Shown piece by piece: positions 1 through 8,494 of a stretch of DNA of 29,766 nucleotides. Made by a program: the position numbers and the translations under genes. Source of the DNA: CAYMND01 sp964465065 (lineage in GTDB: Bacteria > Acidobacteriota > Aminicenantia > UBA2199); assembly GCA_964465065.1 (NCBI GenBank), contig CAYXHZ010000037.1, forward strand, positions 1 to 29,766, written 5' to 3'. Every line of letters starts with the position of its first letter. Positions within the stretch are counted from its first letter, which is position 1. The notes beneath the pieces were generated by a model that ran no database searches, was not told the origin of the DNA, and was given only the letters and a program-made list of their open reading frames with translations.

Positions 1-29
1 TTCCAAGAACCGTCAAAGCCGATTGTAAA

Positions 30-66
30 CCCGGCTGGGGCGGGTGTCAATCCGGGAGCATTTTTT
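30..66 (+). terminator. Possible weak terminator of an upstream gene
   Basis: Short arms CCCGG (30-34) and CCGGG (52-56) are followed by a run of six T at 61-66. The 17-base loop is long, so this is only a weak rho-independent terminator candidate for a gene left of the window. No coding sequence is supported in 1-164. Confidence 0.25.
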
Positions 67-164
67 CGCGACGGCTGCTGAGAAGATCGGGTGCGAAAAA
101 TAGTTTATTGTACTATAACTATAAGAGAATGCAGTGCAGCCGATCGTCTGCCGAGGAGATCTTC

Positions 165-551
165 ATGAGCGTACGAATCGTTCGTCTGGGCAGTCCGCGT
201 TCACCCGGGGAAGGCCTGCGGATCGGAACGGTCCGCCGTCCGCCCCGCGGTGTCCCCAAGGCCTTGTTTTCCCTGCAGAACTGGTACGATGTCTGGTTTC
301 CCAACCTGGCCCCCGGCACCGAGACGATGAAACTGGGCCAGGCGGCGCAGAGCCAGGACCAGTGGCAGGAATTTGTCAGAAAGTATACGGAAGAACTGTC
401 CACTCCGGCGGCGCAGCATGAGCTGAAACTATTGGCCGCACTCTCGCATTCCTGCAACTTTTCCATCGGTTGCTACTGCGAGCACGAGGAACGTTGTCAC
501 CGCTCGGTGTTGCGCCAGCTGCTCATCGACAACCATGCGGAAATCGACTAG
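165..551 (+). CDS. DUF488 family protein
   Basis: Small soluble protein of 128 aa that matches the DUF488 family. It begins with a SVRIVRLGSPR-type strand, has an aromatic segment with a WYDVWFPNLAP pattern near residues 40-50, and ends with the family hallmark CYCEHEERCHRSVL, a Cys-x-Cys followed by Cys-His-Arg. The biochemical role of DUF488 is not established; the Cys/His cluster suggests a metal or ligand site. The start at 165 is chosen because GAGGAG lies six bases upstream (153-158); an in-frame ATG at 108 lacks such a site. The lipoprotein gene follows after 34 bp, so the two may be cotranscribed. Confidence 0.8.
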   Translation: MSVRIVRLGSPRSPGEGLRIGTVRRPPRGVPKALFSLQNWYDVWFPNLAPGTETMKLGQAAQSQDQWQEFVRKYTEELSTPAAQHELKLLAALSHSCNFSIGCYCEHEERCHRSVLRQLLIDNHAEID

Positions 552-585
552 GGGCAGACCGGGAATACACCCGGCCAGGGAGGAC

Positions 586-1155
586 ATGATGAGAGCATGC
601 CGACTGATGTGGACAGTTGTCAGCGCCATTTTATGGCTTGGGTTGTTCGGCGGCTGCGATACGGTCACCGTATCCGCCCCGTTGAGCGATCCAGCCCTGC
701 CGTCGGATCGGCAACGACTCGAAGGCGACTGGCGTGTCGACCGGGGGATCGTTTCCGTGAAATTTTCCGCGGACGGCATCGCCCACATCGCCGGAGTGGA
801 ATGGGACGGGGACAGGTTCAGCATGATGCAGGCCGAGATGGTCGTCAGCGAGGGGAATCCGGACAACTTCCTGTCGGTCCGCTTCCGCGAGGATGAGCGC
901 TGGACGGAGCGATACCTGATCGTCCAGTACCGGTTCAGCGACAGCGGCGACCTGGTTCTCTGGCGTCCGAATGTGGCCGAATTCGAACGGGCTGTCCAGA
1001 CCAGGCTGCTGAAAGGGGAGATTCGCAAGGAGAGTTACAGCAGCGAAGTGCTGATCGACGAAACGGCCGCCAGGATGCTGGCTTTTCTCAACGATCCGCA
1101 ACGTCAGAACCTGTTCGTCTACCGGGAACCTGTCGTTCTGCACCGGCTCGATTGA
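586..1155 (+). CDS. Small putative lipoprotein of unknown function
   Basis: 189-aa protein with a lipoprotein signal peptide: a hydrophobic stretch (about residues 8-21) ending in LFGGC, with the lipidated Cys at residue 24. The mature part has short alternating beta-like segments and could be a small beta-barrel or lipocalin-like fold, but I do not recognise a family. The start at 586 (or the adjacent ATG at 589) follows AGGGAGG at about 577-583; the longer frame back to 535 would bury the signal peptide. An anchored periplasmic or outer-membrane location is inferred. It lies between a DUF488 gene and the promoter of the MATE gene, with no functional clue from either. Confidence 0.65.
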   Translation: MMRACRLMWTVVSAILWLGLFGGCDTVTVSAPLSDPALPSDRQRLEGDWRVDRGIVSVKFSADGIAHIAGVEWDGDRFSMMQAEMVVSEGNPDNFLSVRFREDERWTERYLIVQYRFSDSGDLVLWRPNVAEFERAVQTRLLKGEIRKESYSSEVLIDETAARMLAFLNDPQRQNLFVYREPVVLHRLD

Positions 1156-1215
1156 GCTCGTCGGGGCCGGTGTAAAACCCTGCGACAATCTTTTGGCAAC
1201 TCTTCCTTGTCCGTA

Positions 1216-1245
1216 TTGACGCTGCGGACGGCGAGCTGCTACAAT
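1216..1245 (+). promoter_or_regulatory. Sigma70-type promoter for the MATE gene
   Basis: TTGACG (1216-1221), an 18-bp spacer, then TACAAT (1240-1245). Transcription would begin near 1252, which excludes the ATG at 1244 and supports translation from the ATG at 1271. Confidence 0.6.
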
Positions 1246-1270
1246 GGCCCTTCGCAGCTGCGATCCGATC

Positions 1271-2665
1271 ATGAGCAAACTCACCGAGGAAAAGGTTCCG
1301 GCCACTCTGTTCCGCATGGCCTTTCCCATGCTGATGGGCACGGTCGCCATCAACACCTACACCCTGGTCGACACCTGGTACGTCTCCAAACTCGGCACGC
1401 TGCAGCTGGCGGCCATGGGCTTCACCTTTCCGGTGGTCATGCTGTTCACCTTCGTCGCCAGAGGCCTGGGTACCGGCATCACCGCCCTGAGTTCGCACGC
1501 CATGGGGCGGGGCGACAACCGGGCCGCCTCGCAGATCGTGAGTTACGGATCGATCCTGTCCGTCGTGGTTTCCATGGCGATCAGTGTACTCGGAATCATT
1601 TCCATCGATCCGATCCTGCGCCTGCTCGGCGCCAGGGGACAGGTTCTGGCCCAGGCCGGAGAATACATGATCGTCTGGTACGCCGGGGCGCTCACCATGG
1701 TCTTCCCGATGATGGGCAACGGCATCCTCATCTCGTTGGGGGATTCGAAGTCGGCCAGCCGGTTCATGCTGCTGGGGGCCGTGCTGAACTGCATCCTGGA
1801 TCCGATCATGATCTTCGGCTGGCTGGGTTTTCCGGCCATGGGCATCTGGGGCGCCGCCTGGGCCACGGTTCTGTCCCAGGCCGCATCTTCCCTCTGGCTC
1901 GTCTACCTGCTGGGCGTCAAGTTTCCCTTGCTCGATTTCAGGCGATTCCGCCTGGCCGCTTTCCGGAAAACCAGCCGGGACATCCTGTCGTTCGCCATCC
2001 CCGGTTGTATCAGCCTGATGCTCATGCCGGTCTCGTCGGCGCTGATCACTTCGTTGATCAGCCGGCACGGAGTCGAGGCCGTCGCCGCCGTCGGTGCCGC
2101 CGGCCGCCTGGAAACGTTCGCCTTCATCATCCCCATGGCCCTGGGCATTTCCCTGGTGCCTTTCGTCAGTCAGAATCACGGCGCCGGCCAATGGGAACGG
2201 ATCCGCCAGGCCATCCTGGTTTCCAATCGCTTCGCTCTGCTTTACGGCGCTTTCATCGCCCTGGTATTCTTCGCCCTGGCGCCCCATCTGGCCGCTTTTT
2301 TTTCCCAGGACACCCGGGTGATCCGGATATTCACCCAGTATATGCGCATCATCGCCTTCGGCTACGGCATGATGGAGGCACACCGCTACTGCGGATTCCT
2401 GTTCACCGGAATTCACCGTCCGTTGGCGGCGACAGTCAACAACGCAATCCGGGTGCTGGCTCTGCTGGTGCCCTTGTCTTACCTGGGTAATCACCTTATG
2501 GGAATTCTGGGGGTATTCTGGGCGCGTCTGCTCACCGACCTGATGTCGGGTGCAATCGGGCTGTGCTGGGTATCCATGGTTCTGCGCCGCCGCCGTCCGG
2601 CGTCCGTTTCACCGTCCTCGCAGGCGGCCGAGGCCCTGGCTGTCGATATCGCGGATGCGATGTGA
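1271..2665 (+). CDS. MATE family efflux transporter
   Basis: 464-aa integral membrane protein with the two-repeat, about twelve-helix layout of multi-antimicrobial extrusion (NorM/DinF-like) transporters, which export cationic or organic compounds by Na+ or H+ antiport. Recognisable features are the early LFRMAFPMLMGTVAINTYTL helix followed by VDTWYVSKLG, a loop containing ALSSHAMGRGD, and the second-half counterpart with FVSQNHGAGQ. Length is normal for the family. The start at 1271 is preferred because a good promoter (-10 at 1240-1245) overlaps the alternative ATG at 1244; no strong Shine-Dalgarno is visible. The MFS gene follows 52 bp downstream, so a MATE-MFS-Qng1 transcript is likely. 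The substrate is unknown. Confidence 0.9.
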   Translation: MSKLTEEKVPATLFRMAFPMLMGTVAINTYTLVDTWYVSKLGTLQLAAMGFTFPVVMLFTFVARGLGTGITALSSHAMGRGDNRAASQIVSYGSILSVVVSMAISVLGIISIDPILRLLGARGQVLAQAGEYMIVWYAGALTMVFPMMGNGILISLGDSKSASRFMLLGAVLNCILDPIMIFGWLGFPAMGIWGAAWATVLSQAASSLWLVYLLGVKFPLLDFRRFRLAAFRKTSRDILSFAIPGCISLMLMPVSSALITSLISRHGVEAVAAVGAAGRLETFAFIIPMALGISLVPFVSQNHGAGQWERIRQAILVSNRFALLYGAFIALVFFALAPHLAAFFSQDTRVIRIFTQYMRIIAFGYGMMEAHRYCGFLFTGIHRPLAATVNNAIRVLALLVPLSYLGNHLMGILGVFWARLLTDLMSGAIGLCWVSMVLRRRRPASVSPSSQAAEALAVDIADAM

Positions 2666-2717
2666 ACGGATAAAAGGTGACAATCGTGTACGGATTCGCC
2701 GTAAAAAGGAGCTGCGG

Positions 2718-3890
2718 ATGAACAACGTCATACTGCTGGGGCTGGTCAGTTTCTTCGCCGATCTGAGCACCGAGATGGTTTACCCCCTGATCCCGATCTA
2801 TCTGACCTCGGTCTTTGGCGCCACACCGGCGCTGGTCGGGATCATCGAGGGCATTGCCGAAAGCCTGGCCAGTCTGCTCAAGGTGTTCGGCGGTTATTAT
2901 TCGGACAAATACCGCCGGAAAAAACCGATCGCTTTCCTGGGCTACGCCACCGGTTTGGTTTACAAACTGGCCCTTATCGTGGCCGGCTCCTGGCTGGGTA
3001 TCCTGGCGGCGCGGGTGATCGACCGTTTCGGAAAAGGCGTACGCACCGCGCCCCGCGATGTCCTGGTCAGCGAAAGCGCCGATGCGGGCCGGCTCGGTCA
3101 CTCCTTCGGCCTGCACAAGGCTCTGGACATGGCCGGTTCGGCGGTCGGTATCCTGCTCGCCTTTCTGATCATGAATTCCTGGCATGGCGCCTACGATTAT
3201 AAAAAACTGTTCCTGCTCTCCTGCATCCCGGCCGTCATCGCCCTGCTGCTGTTCATTTTCATCCGCGAGACCGGCCGACCCGGCACCGGAAAAACCAGGC
3301 TGAGGGTTCTGAGCGCATGGAAAGGCCTGGACAGGCGCCTGAAACTCTACCTGCTGGTGACCTTCATCTTCACGCTCGGCAACTCTTCGAACACCTTTCT
3401 GCTGCTCCGGGCCGGCAGCGTCGGTTTCGATCCGGCAGCGGTCATACTGCTCTACTTCGTCTACAATGCCGTATCCTCGCTGCTGGCCCTGCCACTCGGC
3501 AAAACATCCGACCGCGTCGGGCGTCGGCGCGTCCTGGTGGCCGGTTATCTGACCTTCAGCCTGGTTTACGCCGCCTTCGCCTGGGCGGGCAATAAGCCGG
3601 TCATCGTAGCCGCTTTCGTGCTCTACGGTCTGTTCACGGCCCTGACCGCCGGCGTCGAACGGGCTTTCATCGCCGAGATCTCTCCCGGTGAGTTGAAGGG
3701 TACCATGCTCGGTCTGCATTCGACGGTGGTCGGATTCGCCCTGCTGCCGGCCAGCGTTCTGGCCGGATTTCTGTGGAAGGCCTTCGGACCGGTGCTGCCT
3801 TTCGCCTGCGGCGCCTTCCTGGCCTTGCTGTCGGCGCTTATCCTGGCTGTCGGGCTGCATGCGGATGCGGTCCGACCGGAGAGATCCTGA
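2718..3890 (+). CDS. Major facilitator superfamily transporter
   Basis: 390-aa membrane protein with about twelve hydrophobic helices. Motif A-like loops are visible in both halves: FGGYYSDKYRRKK at residues 57-69 and LGKTSDRVGRRR in the loop between helices 8 and 9. The N-terminus and the DRFGKGVRTAPRD segment are typical of an MFS subfamily common in bacteria whose substrate is not defined. The start at 2718 follows AAGGAG at about 2707-2712. Its TGA shares one base with the ATG of the queuosine-salvage gene, which implies translational coupling. A link between its substrate and queuosine or queuine is an inference from that coupling only. Confidence 0.88.
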   Translation: MNNVILLGLVSFFADLSTEMVYPLIPIYLTSVFGATPALVGIIEGIAESLASLLKVFGGYYSDKYRRKKPIAFLGYATGLVYKLALIVAGSWLGILAARVIDRFGKGVRTAPRDVLVSESADAGRLGHSFGLHKALDMAGSAVGILLAFLIMNSWHGAYDYKKLFLLSCIPAVIALLLFIFIRETGRPGTGKTRLRVLSAWKGLDRRLKLYLLVTFIFTLGNSSNTFLLLRAGSVGFDPAAVILLYFVYNAVSSLLALPLGKTSDRVGRRRVLVAGYLTFSLVYAAFAWAGNKPVIVAAFVLYGLFTALTAGVERAFIAEISPGELKGTMLGLHSTVVGFALLPASVLAGFLWKAFGPVLPFACGAFLALLSALILAVGLHADAVRPERS

Positions 3891-4957
3891 TGGAAGAACA
3901 GAAAGAAAATTTCGATATCAAAGCTTTTTTCGCAGAACTGCGCCCCAGAGCCGCCGGATCCCTGGCCGCAACGGTCGCCAACGTCAAGGCCAGCTGTCAA
4001 AGACTGGTCTCTGCGCCGGATTGTCCGCTGGAGATCGATCTTGTGCGGCTTGCCGACTTCGTCGAGCGGCTTGATCTGCAACGACTCCGCTGCGCCAGCC
4101 ACCTCATGGAAACCCGGGCGCAGCTGCCGGACCTGCCTGCGCAGGTCAGTTTTCATATCAGCCTGCACCTGTTCAACTTCGCCCACGGCTATCGACATGC
4201 CTTGCACCGGGTCTGCGGGCGCGGCGCCTGGCAGACGATGCAGGCGGGACTGGAAGCGCTTCAGGCGGACTGTCCCGCCGGGCTTATCGACGCCGCTGCC
4301 CTGGCGAGTCTGTCCGAAGCGGCGGTCGATCGCTGTTTCGCTTTACGCGACGCCGCGGAACTGGTTCCGCTGCGGATCATGATCTCCGCCGTGGCCCGCG
4401 CCAGCGCTCAGCGTCTGCGCGAGCTGGACTGCCGGTCATTTCATGAATTCGTTTGCCGGCAACGGTTGACCGACCAAGAGGGTAGACCATCGGCCTGCGC
4501 CCTGGTTCAGGCCCTGGCCGACAACTTCCCGGCCTTCGACGACCGCCGCCGCCTGCCCGACGGCAGCGAGGTGTTGTTCCTCAAGAAGGCGCAGCTGGCT
4601 GTGGCCGAGCTGTTCCAGAGACTGGCGCCGACCTGCCCCGAACTCTTCGGCTTTTCCGATATCGAAAATTTCACCGTGGCCTGCGACAACGTCCTGCCCT
4701 GCGTGCTGCGCAAACTCGGCATCATCCGTATCGATCCGGACCTGGAGCGCAGAATCGACCAGCGGCAAGCGCTGCCGGCAGGACTGGAAGAGGCGCAGCT
4801 CCGGGCCGCGGGCATCAGCGCCGCCGAGATGATGCTGCAAACCGGCGCCGGACGCTTCTGGGCCAAGCAGCTGGGCGATTACCTGTGGACTCTGGGCAAG
4901 GCGCCGGGCTTTCGCGAGCTCGAACGGCACGCCACTCCGGATACCTGCTTCTATTGA
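3890..4957 (+). CDS. Queuosine salvage (Qng1/DUF2419-like) hydrolase
   Basis: 355-aa protein of the queuosine-salvage family, whose characterised members (human QNG1/C9orf64, Sphaerobacter Qng1) hydrolyse queuosine 5'-monophosphate to release queuine for tRNA modification. Family segments in order: LFNFAHGYRHAL at about 95-106, a LPDGSEVLFLKKAQ block starting at residue 222, ACDNVLPCVLRKLGI around D266-N267, and a C-terminal LGDYLWTLGK followed by HATPDTCFY. In members I remember, the first block reads roughly D-A-x-N-F-G-S-G; here the Asp position is His93, a possible active-site change. The ATG overlaps the MFS stop codon by one base. The family is patchily distributed in bacteria, so salvage rather than only de novo queuosine synthesis is suggested. 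Confidence 0.85.
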   Translation: MEEQKENFDIKAFFAELRPRAAGSLAATVANVKASCQRLVSAPDCPLEIDLVRLADFVERLDLQRLRCASHLMETRAQLPDLPAQVSFHISLHLFNFAHGYRHALHRVCGRGAWQTMQAGLEALQADCPAGLIDAAALASLSEAAVDRCFALRDAAELVPLRIMISAVARASAQRLRELDCRSFHEFVCRQRLTDQEGRPSACALVQALADNFPAFDDRRRLPDGSEVLFLKKAQLAVAELFQRLAPTCPELFGFSDIENFTVACDNVLPCVLRKLGIIRIDPDLERRIDQRQALPAGLEEAQLRAAGISAAEMMLQTGAGRFWAKQLGDYLWTLGKAPGFRELERHATPDTCFY

Positions 4958-4980
4958 GCGGAAGCGATTCGTTGTTTCAG

Positions 4981-5535
4981 TTAAAAAAGTTTTTTGGCGA
5001 AACCCAGCAGGTCGTCGATCGGTGAACCGTCGCCGTCGGCGTCCAGGAGGGAAATCAGGCCGCCCATGGAGGATGGCGCGGCGGCTTTTTTGCCTTTGAC
5101 CGTCTTGGGCAACACGCCGGAGCTGGATCCCTGTTTCTTCAGGGCGCCCATGGCCAGACCTGCCACCATCGGCAGTATTTTCTTGAGAATATCCAGGTTC
5201 AGACCCGTGCTCTGCGCCGTCCGGCTGGCCAGTTGCCGGCTGGTGTCCTTGCTTTTCAGCAGGTGTCCCAGAATGCCGTTGCCGTCCAGAATGGCCTGGT
5301 CCGAACCCAGGGCGGCCTCGTCGTCGAGGTAGCGTTCGTGCTTGCCCTTGTTCAGGGCGTCGAGCAGGCTGTCCAAACCGCCCTGCCGAGCGACGTTCTG
5401 CTTGATGCCGTTGGTCAGGGCGGGCAGGAATTGTTTGACCACTTGGGCGGTCTGATCCTCGGAAAGACCGAATTTTTTACTGATCTGCGACAGGGGAGAG
5501 GCGTTGGCACTCATGATCGCATCCATCAGGTTCAT
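4981..5535 (-). CDS. DUF937 domain-containing protein
   Basis: 184-aa soluble protein. The N-terminal half (MNLMDAIMSANAS, then LSQISKKFGLSEDQTAQVVKQ and FLPALTNGIKQN) and the central KILPMVAGLAMGAL segment match the DUF937 family, helical proteins rich in Gly, Leu and Ser whose function is not established. A Gly/Asp-rich C-terminus (LLDADGDGSPIDDLLGF) is also typical. AGGAGG at 5541-5546 supports the start. It lies 12 bp downstream of the dodecin gene on the same strand, so the two form a likely operon. It converges on the Qng1 gene with 23 bp between stops. Confidence 0.8.
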   Translation of the reverse strand: MNLMDAIMSANASPLSQISKKFGLSEDQTAQVVKQFLPALTNGIKQNVARQGGLDSLLDALNKGKHERYLDDEAALGSDQAILDGNGILGHLLKSKDTSRQLASRTAQSTGLNLDILKKILPMVAGLAMGALKKQGSSSGVLPKTVKGKKAAAPSSMGGLISLLDADGDGSPIDDLLGFAKKLF

Positions 5536-5547
5536 GTGGTCCTCCTG

Positions 5548-5757
5548 TCAAATCCGTTCGTCGACTTTGAAGGCCACTTTCAGGTTGGCCCGATATTCGG
5601 CAATCTTTCCGTTTTTGACCTTGGCGGTCTGGTTGAGGACTTCCAGCCCCGTAATCCCCTTGACGGTTTTGGCCGCTTCCTGGATGGCGTTGCTGGCGGC
5701 ATCTTCCCAGCTTTTTTCTGACACTCCGAGCAGTTCGATGATTTTTATTACTGACAT
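5548..5757 (-). CDS. Dodecin, flavin-binding storage protein
   Basis: 69-aa protein with the length and sequence of dodecins: MSVIKIIELLGVSEKSWEDA at the N-terminus with Trp17, the aromatic residue that stacks on bound flavin in the family, and a C-terminal strand NLKVAFKVD. Dodecins form hollow dodecamers that bind and protect FMN, FAD or riboflavin in the cytoplasm. A strong GGAGGAGG precedes the ATG. It is followed within 12 bp by the DUF937 gene. Upstream lies an AT-rich region (about 5770-5870) that probably carries the promoter; TTGTTG and TACATA with an 18-bp spacer is one weak possibility. Confidence 0.92.
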   Translation of the reverse strand: MSVIKIIELLGVSEKSWEDAASNAIQEAAKTVKGITGLEVLNQTAKVKNGKIAEYRANLKVAFKVDERI

Positions 5758-5889
5758 TGCATCCTCCTCCCTTTTGTCGGTAGCAAAGCTTCATCAAGGA
5801 TTAGGCTATTCCTTTTTCCGATATTTAATAGATATGTATTTTTTTTCGAATTAAAACAACAATTATTTTTGCCAGTTAGCACTGATCTT

Positions 5890-6000
5890 CCGCTTTTTTG
5901 ACCCCACTCCCTTCCCCCTCCCCTAAAGGGTTGGGGCTTGGATGAAAAGATCCATTTTCCTTATCTCTCACTCTCGAGAAAGGGGATAGAGTGAGACTGA
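5890..6000. repeat. Candidate dispersed intergenic repeat with palindrome
   Basis: The stretch holds CCCCTCCCCTAAAGGGTTGGGG and then TCTCACTCT (5966-5974) paired with AGAGTGAGA (5988-5996), a perfect 9-bp inverted repeat around a 13-base loop. Its minus-strand translation gives SLTLSPFSRVR and SPNPLGEGEGSG, the kind of conceptual peptide produced by abundant intergenic repeats in many genomes. Only one copy is in the window, so dispersal is inferred from resemblance. Confidence 0.4.
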
Positions 6001-6197
6001 ATCGAGGCATTTTTTCCCTACGGAAGATTCGTTCTAATTTGTTTTTTTTGCCTGTAAGGAATCTTTTGCAGTCGGCAATCACGATGAAAGCATACCGTGA
6101 GATCCGATCGATTTGCTGCCGAAACCTCTGGCATTGTCAGGAGCCGGGGAAATGCGTCCGCATCCCCGCAGAGTTCTCTTTACATGATGTGGGCGGG

Positions 6198-6221
6198 AGG
6201 CGGGGTTTGACAACCCCGCCT
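6198..6221 (-). terminator. GC-rich hairpin downstream of the S46 peptidase gene
   Basis: Perfect 10-bp stem AGGCGGGGTT (6198-6207) and AACCCCGCCT (6212-6221) with a 4-base loop, 20 bp after the S46 stop codon. It has no T-run on either strand, so it may be a non-canonical terminator or an mRNA 3'-end stabiliser. Confidence 0.5.
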
Positions 6222-6240
6222 CTGCTCCGATAGCGGGTGT

Positions 6241-8334
6241 TTATTTCTCGCCGAGGATTTCTTTGACCAGATTGTCGGCTTTGTAGATGTTTTTCAAGGC
6301 TTCGAGCATGCCGGCACTGTGCACGGCCACAGTACGGTTGGCGGTTTCGTCGTACTGGAAGCGACCGATCAGGCTTTCGACATTGCCGTCAAAGACCAGC
6401 CCGACCAGTTCGCCGGCGCGGTTGATCACCGGCGATCCCGAGTTGCCGCCGATGATGTCGCAACTGCAGACGAAATTGAGCGGGGTATTCATCTTGATCC
6501 TGTCGCGGGCGGCGGCTATGCTGGGAGCCGGGTCGAACGGGGGTTTGTTGTCGAAACCCTCCGCCCGGTCGAACAGACCGTGGTAGGTGGTTTTGTACGG
6601 GGCGATGGTGCCGTTCATGGGGTAACCTTTGACCGGGCCGAAGGAGAGGCGCAGGGTGAAGGTGGCGTCGGGGTAGGCATTCTTGCCGTAGGCGGCGAAG
6701 CGGGCCTGGCCGATTTTCTCGGAGGCCGGACGGGCGACGCTTTCGATCTCGTCCTCCTGCCATTTGCGCATCTCGCGGATCATGGGGTCGAGCTTACGGG
6801 CCAGCACGATGAAAGAATCGGTCGATTTTTCCACCGCCGCCGTACCGCCGTCCACCAGCTGCTTGCGAACGGCCGGGTCGGCCAGCTTGCTGCCGGCCAG
6901 CAGGGCCTTGGCGGACTCTTCCGGGCTTTTGCCGTCCAGGCAGATCTTGACGTACTCGTCCTGCGGGCCCAGTTCCTCCAGCATCTGCTGCAGGGTGTCG
7001 ACGATCATGACCTCTTCCATGCCGGGATAGATGGGGGCGGGCGAAAACAGGCGCAGGCGCAGGGAATCGAGCTGAGAATCATGGTAGCCGTCCAGACGCT
7101 TGCCGTCGGGCTTTTTCAGTTCGGCCACCAGCTGGACGATCTGGGTGGCGATGCCGCCCAGGCGCATGCCGGGGATACGGCGGAAGGAGAGTTCTTTGAT
7201 GCGGGCCTTCTGCTTGTCGATGGCCTGGGCGATCTGATCCCAGGCATCGGCGTAATCGGTCTTCCACTGGTCGTTGGTCTGGATCAGTTTGCGGAATTCA
7301 GCTTCGGCGGCAGCCTTCTTTTCCATGATGCCGGGTGCCTTGAGACCCTGGTACTCGTTGCTGGAGACCTTCATGCCGTTTTCGATGCCGAAGATCATGC
7401 CCATGGCCTGACGGGCCTCTTCCGGACCCCGGGTGGAATAGCTCCGGGCCACGTTCAGCATGCGCTGCATGGACTTGATACGCATGGGGTAGCTGAAATC
7501 GCGCTGGAACTGAAGCTGGGCCAGGGTCATCAGCCGGTTGGTCGATCCGGGGTGGCCGGACACGAAGACCAGTTCGTTATCGGCGGCGCCGGTGGGATTC
7601 CACTTCAGGTAATGGCTGATCTGGGCCGGTTTGCCCTTCTCGTAGGCCCGGAAGATGGTCATGTCCAGGTCGTGACGCGGGTAGGTGAAATTGTCGGGAT
7701 CGCCGCCGAAGAAGGCGGCCTGCATCTCGGGGGCGAAGACCAGCTTCACTTCCGTGTATTTCTTGTAGCAGTACAGCCAGTATTCGCCGCCGTGGTACAG
7801 GGTGACCACATCCGAACGCAGTCCGGTCTTTTTCATGCTCTTGCTCTCGATGGCGGCGATGGCCGCTTTCTTGGCTTCCAGAGCCTTGGCTGGATTCATG
7901 CTTGGCTTGACGGCGGCCATGACTTTGGCGGTGACATTTTCCATGGAGATCAGGACGTTGAGCTCCAGGTCGGGGCAGGGCAGTTCCTCGGCGGCGCTGG
8001 CGGCGTAGAATCCGTCCTTGACGTAATCCTTTTGCGGCGAGGACAGCTTCTGCAGCTGGCCGCGGCCGACATGGTGGTTGGTCAGCACCAGGCCGTCGGG
8101 GCTGATGAAGGAACCCGAACCGCCGTCACCGACGCGCACCGATGCCAGACGGATATGCTCCAGCCAGGCAGCGGTCGGTTCGAAGCCGTATTTTTCCTTG
8201 AGTTGTTGGAGCGGCGGGTTGTCCAGGGTCCACATCCCTTCGTCGGCCGTGACCGGAACGCCGAGCAGCAGCGTCAGGATGGCGACAGCCGGAAGAATGT
8301 GGCCGGACATCTTTTGCAGCAGTTTTTTTTGCAC
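6241..8334 (-). CDS. S46 family dipeptidyl-peptidase, DPP7-like
   Basis: 697-aa exported serine peptidase that removes dipeptides from the N-terminus of oligopeptides. A signal peptide (hydrophobic about residues 12-28, likely cut after VTA, residue 30) points to the periplasm. The trypsin-like triad is visible: His88 in GLVLTNHHV, Asp224 in the block with DNFTYPRHDLDM, and Ser632 in GGNSGSPV. The residue 18 after the serine, which in Porphyromonas enzymes separates DPP7 (Gly) from DPP11 (Arg, acidic specificity), is Gly650 in VFDGN, so preference for hydrophobic P1 residues is inferred. The usual Cys after the catalytic His appears to be Val89. The start is GTG at 8334 with AGGAGG five bases upstream. 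It is monocistronic. Confidence 0.93.
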   Translation of the reverse strand: MQKKLLQKMSGHILPAVAILTLLLGVPVTADEGMWTLDNPPLQQLKEKYGFEPTAAWLEHIRLASVRVGDGGSGSFISPDGLVLTNHHVGRGQLQKLSSPQKDYVKDGFYAASAAEELPCPDLELNVLISMENVTAKVMAAVKPSMNPAKALEAKKAAIAAIESKSMKKTGLRSDVVTLYHGGEYWLYCYKKYTEVKLVFAPEMQAAFFGGDPDNFTYPRHDLDMTIFRAYEKGKPAQISHYLKWNPTGAADNELVFVSGHPGSTNRLMTLAQLQFQRDFSYPMRIKSMQRMLNVARSYSTRGPEEARQAMGMIFGIENGMKVSSNEYQGLKAPGIMEKKAAAEAEFRKLIQTNDQWKTDYADAWDQIAQAIDKQKARIKELSFRRIPGMRLGGIATQIVQLVAELKKPDGKRLDGYHDSQLDSLRLRLFSPAPIYPGMEEVMIVDTLQQMLEELGPQDEYVKICLDGKSPEESAKALLAGSKLADPAVRKQLVDGGTAAVEKSTDSFIVLARKLDPMIREMRKWQEDEIESVARPASEKIGQARFAAYGKNAYPDATFTLRLSFGPVKGYPMNGTIAPYKTTYHGLFDRAEGFDNKPPFDPAPSIAAARDRIKMNTPLNFVCSCDIIGGNSGSPVINRAGELVGLVFDGNVESLIGRFQYDETANRTVAVHSAGMLEALKNIYKADNLVKEILGEK

Positions 8335-8494
8335 GAAAACCTCCTAATTGGTATGGATACCTTAAAGTCTTTGTACGTGAGTTGGGACGAAAAGGTTAAA
8401 AGTCATGGTGAAAGACGTCAAATCCGGAGCGCCAGGCGTCAATTCATGGTTATGTACCACCAGCGCCGAGGCTGTCGCAGCGCGGCGACGATCC

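Larger units (their letters stand above)
5758..6240. other. 483-bp gene-free region with repeat-like sequence
   Basis: No convincing gene. The dodecin-proximal 110 bp is AT-rich and promoter-like. Positions 5890-6000 contain pyrimidine-rich then purine-rich sequence with a 9-bp perfect inverted repeat, resembling dispersed intergenic repeats of other bacteria. The remainder ends in the hairpin at 6198-6221. Small frames here have no Shine-Dalgarno and no recognisable protein. Confidence 0.7.

Noticed and set aside
1244..1270. Earlier ATG for the MATE transporter
   Set aside because: It overlaps the -10 element TACAAT, so it would lie upstream of the transcript start.
5876..6233. Small frames in the dodecin-S46 interval
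   Set aside because: No Shine-Dalgarno, no recognisable protein, and overlap with repeat-like and hairpin sequence.
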